Source: Clostridia bacterium
Lineage (GTDB): Bacteria; Bacillota; Clostridia; Oscillospirales; CAG-272
Length of the DNA stretch: 5,233 bases
NCBI GenBank assembly: GCA_017420845.1
Contig: JAFQOC010000407.1
Location: 1-5,233 of the forward strand
Direction of reading: 5' to 3'
Shown: one piece after another, positions 3,110 to 5,233 of the stretch
Position numbering within the stretch: the first letter of the stretch is position 1
Layout of the letters: each line of letters starts with the position of its first letter
The notes under the pieces: model-generated
What the model saw: the letters and a program-made list of their open reading frames with translations, nothing else
What the model was told of the DNA's origin: nothing
The model's database searches: none
Made by a program: the position numbers and the translations under genes

Positions 3110-5059
3110 TCATTCATCCATCTGATACAGGTAGCTGAGCCGTCCCATGGGCAGGGAGCGTCCCGTGGCGTAGTAGTCCATGATCTCGGAGGGGGCGGCT
3201 ACCCCGTCGGCGACCTTGAAATAGAAGTCTCCGCCCCGGTCAAGTCCCAGCGCGGCGCGGGGGACCTTGATCTGCATGACGTTGCCCTGCACCGCATAGG
3301 TGGCGGTAGCCTCCAAGACTGTGCCCGTGTAGTCGGGGTTCAGCGTCTCGATGGCGGCGGCAGAGCCGTTGCGGGTGCGGTTGATGGCGAAGTCGTAGCT
3401 CTCCCAGCCCTTGACAGAGGGGGAAGTGCCGAGGCCAATGAAAAGGTTCATCCAGTTTGCCTCGTCGGCGGTGACGATATCACTCTCGCACTTGATATAG
3501 AAGTAAAGGTTCTCGGTATCGTTGGTGACCTTCACCTCGGTGATGTTGTTGCGGACGGCCTCTTGGGTGTACTTGACGGTAGGCGCGCCGCCCACGCTGT
3601 TGCGGGAGCCGTTGTCCTTGCCCACACGGCGGTAAACGGCGTTGACGTCGTTCCATTGGTCGGGGGAGGCGTTGACGTCGATGGTCTTGCGGACGGTATC
3701 CGCGATCATGCCCTCGGCGGGGTTGTACTTGAACTGACGGATGTAGTACATCATCTGGATGTAGTAGGCGTCCTCATACCCGCCCTTCATGGGCTCGGCG
3801 TCGCGGGAATATTCCAGATCCACCCCGTCCACAAAGCAGTATTCGCCTTCGTAGAGATTCTTCTGGGCCACCCACTCGTTCCAGCCCGTGATCATGACGA
3901 AGCGGGGATCCCGCAGAAGGACGGTGCGCCACTGATAGTCGAAGAAGGTACCGCTCATGGCTCCCTCGGCGCTGTTCTGCTTCTTGCGGGGATCGTAGCC
4001 GCGGCCCCAGTTCATGCGGCCCTCGTGGGTGAGGGAGAAGCTGAAGGGGAGGGCGGGGTGAGTGGCGATGGAGACCGAGATCATATCGGTGCGCATGGGC
4101 TGGGGATACTTCCACTCGGTGTAGGGCCAGGCCTTGTCCACCCCGTCGCCGCTCTCGTAGGGCCACAGCACCTCCCGCATATAGAAGAAGTCCCGCAGCT
4201 CCTGCGGCAGATCCCCGGGCTTGTAGGAGGAATCCCCTCGCTCGGCGGCCTCTCGCAGATCGTCGGACTCGTCTTGGTAGCCGATCATCATGGGCTTGCC
4301 GTCCACACGGTACCAGGACTCGGGGTACAGTTCCTTCTTGTAGACGTCGTTGTAGAGGGTCTTGATGGTCTGTATGGAGCGGCTGTGGGTCATGTAGGTG
4401 ATCTGGGGGGCGTCCCAGCCCTCGGCGCGGAGCTCGGAGATGACCTTCATGACCTTCTCGGCCACCGCCTGGTAGGTAAAGCAGTTGGTCACGTCAAAAA
4501 CCAGGAAATCCACCCCTGCCTGGGTCAGAAGCTCCATGTGACGGCGGATGACCCACTCGTCGGAGCTGTTGTAGTAGCCGTACAGAGGCTGGCTCCACCA
4601 ATGGAACTGTCCCGCGGGGCTGACCTTACGGTCGTCGGTGTGGAACAAAACATCCTTTCCGTGTTCGGGGAGGATCTTGGAAATATCGTAGATGTCGGGG
4701 GCACCGTGCTGACCCAGCCACAGGAAGTAGAAGATACCAACCTCCTTATCCTCCTTGCGGGAGGAAACGGGGGTCAGGGAGCGGCCGTACTCGTCAAAGC
4801 CTACCAGCATATTCACGTTGTAGCCGTCACCGTACATATCGGTCACCGTCCTTTCTGGCTTGGGGGGGTCGGTTTCTTCTTCCGTAGGGGCTTCTGTGGG
4901 TGACTCCGTGGGGGTCTCTGTGGGTGCCCCGGTAGGGGCTTCGGTGGGGGTCTCCACCGTGGTATCCCCCTCGGTCTCGGGGATGTCGGGTGGGGGGGTA
5001 CAGGCGGCGGAGGCCAGCAGCATCAGCCCCGCCAGCAGGAGTGCCGTCAGTTTTTTCAT
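3110..5059 (-). CDS. Surface lipoprotein with GH71/GH99-like barrel and CBM9-like C-terminal domain
   Basis: The 649-residue product is a predicted lipoprotein facing outward from the membrane. Residues 1-19 are a lipoprotein signal with Cys20 (LASAAC; Ser at -3 is slightly off consensus). Residues 21-69 are a Pro/Thr/Glu linker with six PTEA-like units. Residues 105-445 look like the TIM barrel of GH71/GH99-like glycosidases and WbsX-type proteins: GIFYFLWLG (109-116), AGVDFLVFDVTN (181-192), and the hallmark FVMITGWNEW (387-396) followed by EYSRDAEPMKGG (416-427). Glu395 and Asp189 are candidate active-site acids. From about 458, an IDVNASPDQWND start and strands such as NLYFYIKCES (517-526) and DFYFKVADG (611-619) suggest a CBM9/DOMON-like carbohydrate-binding domain. 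The expected substrate is a glycan, perhaps mannose-containing; this is not established. The start at 5059 is set by AAGGAGGA and by the promoter, which overlaps an upstream in-frame ATG at 5092. Confidence 0.8.
   Translation of the reverse strand: MKKLTALLLAGLMLLASAACTPPPDIPETEGDTTVETPTEAPTGAPTETPTESPTEAPTEEETDPPKPERTVTDMYGDGYNVNMLVGFDEYGRSLTPVSSRKEDKEVGIFYFLWLGQHGAPDIYDISKILPEHGKDVLFHTDDRKVSPAGQFHWWSQPLYGYYNSSDEWVIRRHMELLTQAGVDFLVFDVTNCFTYQAVAEKVMKVISELRAEGWDAPQITYMTHSRSIQTIKTLYNDVYKKELYPESWYRVDGKPMMIGYQDESDDLREAAERGDSSYKPGDLPQELRDFFYMREVLWPYESGDGVDKAWPYTEWKYPQPMRTDMISVSIATHPALPFSFSLTHEGRMNWGRGYDPRKKQNSAEGAMSGTFFDYQWRTVLLRDPRFVMITGWNEWVAQKNLYEGEYCFVDGVDLEYSRDAEPMKGGYEDAYYIQMMYYIRQFKYNPAEGMIADTVRKTIDVNASPDQWNDVNAVYRRVGKDNGSRNSVGGAPTVKYTQEAVRNNITEVKVTNDTENLYFYIKCESDIVTADEANWMNLFIGLGTSPSVKGWESYDFAINRTRNGSAAAIETLNPDYTGTVLEATATYAVQGNVMQIKVPRAALGLDRGGDFYFKVADGVAAPSEIMDYYATGRSLPMGRLSYLYQMDE
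4883..4954 (-). repeat. Degenerate 12-bp repeats encoding the PTEA-like linker of the lipoprotein
   Basis: Six 12-bp units encode ETPT, EAPT, GAPT, ETPT, ESPT and EAPT (residues 36-59). Unlike the nuclease array, the units differ from one another at many third codon positions, so this array is older or under different constraint. It places a flexible, probably extended spacer between the lipid-bearing Cys20 and the barrel. Confidence 0.85.
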
Positions 5060-5067
5060 GGCATGGA

Positions 5068-5075
5068 TCCTCCTT
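5068..5075 (-). promoter_or_regulatory. Ribosome binding site that fixes the lipoprotein start
   Basis: AAGGAGGA on the minus strand lies 8 bases before the ATG at 5059. It excludes both an ATG out of frame at 5064 (too near) and the in-frame ATG at 5092 (upstream of this site and inside the -10 box). Choosing 5059 also leaves a clean lipoprotein signal starting MKKLTALLLAG. Confidence 0.93.
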
Positions 5076-5090
5076 GGAGTGGTTGGCTTC

Positions 5091-5120
5091 ATTATACCAT
5101 TGAGAAAGGGAAGCTGTCAA
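5091..5120 (-). promoter_or_regulatory. Consensus-box sigma-A promoter of the lipoprotein gene
   Basis: On the minus strand TTGACA (5120-5115) and TATAAT (5096-5091) are both perfect, separated by 18 bases. The expected start near 5084 gives a leader of about 25 bases. No operator-like palindrome of the AACCT-N4-AGGTT kind is visible beside it, so it may be expressed constitutively or be controlled from sites beyond the window. Confidence 0.92.
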
Positions 5121-5233
5121 GGGGTGAGGGAATTTTCGTAACAGGCGCACAAAACTGAGAGAGAAATTTTGTCGATTCTGCCAAAAAACAAAAACAGCGT
5201 AAAAATTTACGGGAAAGAGGCAGATTATCTCCG
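5121..5233. other. AT-rich upstream region without a recognised gene
   Basis: I see no coding sequence here. The stretch contains A/T runs and two short inverted repeats, ACAAAA/TTTTGT (5149-5172) and CGTAAA-AA-TTTACG (5198-5211). The second could be a regulator site for the lipoprotein gene or for a gene beyond the window edge, but it is too short and AT-rich to assign. Confidence 0.4.

Noticed and set aside
2894..4903. 669-codon plus-strand open frame
   Set aside because: It begins inside the second XRE gene, passes through the XRE remnant and then runs antisense to the lipoprotein gene. Its Gly/Val/Leu/His-rich translation has no domain pattern, while the opposite strand gives a coherent signal peptide, lipobox, barrel and promoter.
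5057..5092. Alternative lipoprotein start at the in-frame ATG at 5092
   Set aside because: That ATG overlaps the TATAAT box and lies upstream of the predicted transcription start, and the Shine-Dalgarno sequence falls inside the extension.
5149..5211. Short AT-rich inverted repeats upstream of the lipoprotein promoter as operators
   Set aside because: The arms are 6 bp and AT-rich, expected by chance in such sequence, and they have no second copy in the window.

Overview
The window most likely comes from a Gram-positive, Clostridia-type gut bacterium (Oscillospiraceae/Ruminococcaceae-like; inferred from style, not from a marker gene). The clues are sigma-A promoters with near-perfect TTGACA/TATAAT boxes, strong AAGGAGG-type ribosome binding sites, a lipobox lipoprotein, Thr-Pro-Glu-Ala surface linkers, small XRE regulators of a kind common in Clostridia, and a rubredoxin end. 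The two large genes run at about 60% GC by hand count of sample lines; the regulator genes between them run at about 40-43%.

Layout. Positions 1-80 (+) hold the last 25 codons of a rubredoxin or rubredoxin-tailed protein. It converges on a secreted nuclease gene (213-1964, -). Between them lie a perfect 17-bp bidirectional terminator (129-166) and a second hairpin (176-199). The nuclease has a signal peptide, an endonuclease I domain, a beta-sandwich domain, a (PTEA)n linker encoded by a 12-bp tandem repeat, and a C-terminal membrane anchor. Upstream of its own promoter lies a small zinc-ribbon gene (2099-2362, -). This gene is divergent from two consecutive XRE helix-turn-helix genes (2510-2752 and 2767-2997, +). 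An internally deleted third XRE copy follows (2984-3061). A hairpin at 3066-3098 separates this group from a convergent surface lipoprotein gene (3110-5059, -), whose product has a GH71/GH99-like barrel and a CBM9-like C-terminal domain. That gene has its own consensus promoter at 5091-5120.

How the parts work together. The nuclease and the lipoprotein look like stand-alone surface enzymes for DNA scavenging and glycan breakdown. Each is held off the membrane by the same kind of PTEA linker, but at opposite protein ends. The middle group is a compact regulatory unit. Its 150-bp divergent control region carries three copies of a 14-bp palindrome, AACCT-N4-AGGTT, with centres 49 and 48 bp apart. 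One copy lies between the two -35 boxes and one lies at each predicted transcription start. The simplest reading is an autoregulated XRE switch that controls itself and a Cys/His-rich zinc-ribbon protein of unknown function. This switch is the most unusual structure in the window. I see no tRNA, rRNA, CRISPR array, transposase or complete mobile element.
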